Shown here one piece after another: positions 62,501 to 64,000 of a stretch of 64,000 nt of DNA. The stretch's first letter is position 1. Each line of letters opens with the position of its first letter. Origin of the DNA: Coccinella septempunctata (Eukaryota > Arthropoda > Insecta > Coleoptera > Coccinellidae); NCBI RefSeq assembly GCF_907165205.1, contig NC_058193.1:13933544-13997543 (forward strand). The letters are read 5' to 3'. The notes under the pieces are model-generated. The model saw only the letters and a program-made list of their open reading frames with translations. It had not been told where the DNA came from and did no database searches. A program made the translations under genes and the position numbers.

Positions 62501-63953
62501 GAATTGAGATTTCAGTGGTCAATTCGGCAAAGTGTCATATCAATTCCTCGAAAACTCTTGGATCAATTCGAACCAAATCTTGAAAGTGCACATAGTTTTC
62601 GGATTGAGATGCACTTGTTGAATTTCAGTTCGATAGTTCAGATAGGAATTGAGATTTCAGTGGTCTATTCGGCGAAGTGTGATATCCATACCTCTAAAAC
62701 TGTTGGATCAATTCGAACCAAATCTTGAAACTGCACATAGTTTTCGAAATGAGATGCACATGTTGAATTTCAGATCGATAGTTCTGATAGGAATGGAGAT
62801 TTCAGTGGTCAATTCGGCAAAGTGTGATATCAAATCCTCGAAAACTGTTGGATCAATTCGAACCAAATCTTGAAACTGCTCATAGTTTTCGAATTGAGAT
62901 TCACATGTTGAATTTCAGTTCGATAGTTCAGATAGGAATTGAGATTTCAGTGGTCAATTCGGCAAAGTGTGATATCAAATCCTCGAAAACTGTAGGATCA
63001 ACTCGAACCAAATCTTGAAACTGCACATAGTTTTCGGATTGAGATTCACATGTTGAATTTCAGTTCGATAGTTCAGATAGGAATTGAGATTTCAGTGGTC
63101 AATTCGGCAAAGTGTGATATCAATTCCTCGAAAACTGTTGGATCAATTCGAACCAAATCTTGAAACTGCACATAGTTTTCGAAATGAGATGCACATGTTG
63201 AATTTCAGTTCGATAGTTCAGATAGGAATTGAGATTTCAGTGGTCAATTCGGCAAAGTGTGATATCAATTCCTCGAAAACTGTTGGATCAATTCGAACCA
63301 AATCTTGGAACTGCACATAGTTTTCGAATTGAGATGCACATGTTGAATTTCAGTTCGATAGTTCTGATAGGAATTGAGATTTCAGTGGTCAATTCGGCAA
63401 AGTGTGATAACAATTCCTCGAAAACTGTTGGATCAATTCGAACCAAATCTTGAAACTGCACATAGTTTTCGAAATGAGATGCACATGTTGAATTTCAGTT
63501 CGATAGTTCAGATAGGAATTGAGATTTCAGTGGTCAATTCGGCAAAGTGTGATATCAATTCCTCGAAAACTGTTGGATCAATTCGAACCAAATTTTGAAA
63601 TTTCACACAGTTTTCGAATTGAGATGCACATGTTGAATTTCAGTTCGATAGTTCAAATAGGAATTGAGATTTCAGTGGTCAATTCGGCAAAGTGTGATAT
63701 CAATTCCTCGAAAACTGTTGGATCAAATTGAACCAAATATTGAAACTGCACATAGTTTTCGGATTGAGATGCACATGTTGAATTTCAGTTCGATAGTTCA
63801 GATAGGAATTGAGATTTCAGTGGACGATTCGACATAGTATCATTTGAATTCCTAAGGAACTATTGGATCAATTCGACCCAAATCTCGAAAGTGTACACAG
63901 TTTTCGAATTGAGATGCACATGTTGAATTTCAGTTCGATATTTCAGATAGGAA
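59169..63953 (+). repeat. 1,595-bp higher-order repeat (11 monomers), three units
   Basis: Unit starts are 59169, 60764 and 62359. Monomers at 59314, 59459, 59634 and 59894 recur at 60909, 61054, 61229 and 61489, and again at 62504, 62649, 62824 and 63084. Shared markers are GATATTTCAGATAGG, AGTGTCATATCAATTCC, CTGCTCATAGTTTTCG and CTGTAGGATCAACT. Units 1 and 3 agree through the last third (60039, 60184, 60329 with 63229, 63374, 63519), but unit 2 has a different set there. Confidence 0.88.
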
Positions 63954-64000
63954 TTGAGATTTCAGTGGTCAATTCGGCAAAGTGTGATATCAATTCCTCG

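Larger units (their letters stand above)
49677..64000 (+). repeat. 145-bp satellite tandem array, right arm (about 99 monomers)
   Basis: This is the same satellite, phase and orientation as the left arm, resuming right after the LINE at AGTTCAGATAGGAATTG. The monomer types overlap those of the 33-45 kb part of the left arm, so both arms are one array split by the insertion. The arm runs off the window edge, so the full array is longer than 64 kb. It holds the 1,551-bp and 1,595-bp higher-order repeats, a foldback insertion near 54.35 kb and several deletion monomers. No gene is present in it. Confidence 0.97.

Noticed and set aside
1..64000. CRISPR array (regularly spaced repeats)
   Set aside because: The whole 145-bp period is conserved with no unique spacers, and the context is a eukaryotic satellite.
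1..64000. CENP-B box in the monomer
   Set aside because: ATTCGGCAAAGTGTGAT matches the TTCG and central A positions but lacks the CGGG half, so it is not a credible match.
1..64000. tRNA, rRNA, telomeric repeat or bacterial origin
   Set aside because: Reading both strands showed no cloverleaf-like, rRNA-like or telomere-type stretch outside the satellite. The LINE proteins and array structure are eukaryotic.

Overview
The window is eukaryotic satellite DNA, not a gene region. About 60 kb is one tandem array of a roughly 145-bp, AT-rich monomer (about 37% GC in the commonest form), with some 410 copies all in the same orientation. A single non-LTR retrotransposon (LINE) interrupts it. Nothing bacterial is present. 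The LINE is a CR1/Jockey-group element, most like the Daphne-type elements common in arthropods. Together with long high-identity satellite this suggests pericentromeric or other heterochromatin of an insect or related arthropod. The species cannot be named from this sequence.

Layout. Positions 1-45525 are satellite, 45526-49676 the LINE on the minus strand, and 49677-64000 satellite again. The array is a mosaic of higher-order repeats (HORs), in which sets of distinguishable monomer types recur together. Units seen are 1,968 bp (14 monomers, left end), 4,143 and about 6,030 bp (8068-14094, including a 2,319-bp tandem duplication), 4,869 bp (34 monomers), 3,762 bp (26 monomers, 22093-33958), 1,885 bp (13), 1,551 bp (11, right of the LINE) and 1,595 bp (11, three copies at the right end). 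Length-variant monomers (84, 101, 132, 137, 144 and 170 bp) act as landmarks for the units.

The LINE has two open frames without internal stops. ORF1 is a PHD-like zinc finger, a coiled coil and a C-terminal RNA-binding-like domain. ORF2 is an AP endonuclease plus a reverse transcriptase. It has an (ATT)10 3' tail and a 6-bp target-site duplication, AGTTCA. The ORF1 stop codon directly follows a perfect U UUU UUA slippery heptamer. A -1 shift there enters the ORF2 frame and restores the N-terminal Asn-containing endonuclease motif that lies upstream of the first ORF2 AUG. The array also keeps an unoccupied paralogous copy of the insertion site at about 52.9 kb, which helps order the events.

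The dozens of 60-100 residue open frames in the satellite are a by-product of a monomer with few stops in one frame and are not annotated as genes. No tRNA, rRNA, CRISPR or conventional host gene was seen.
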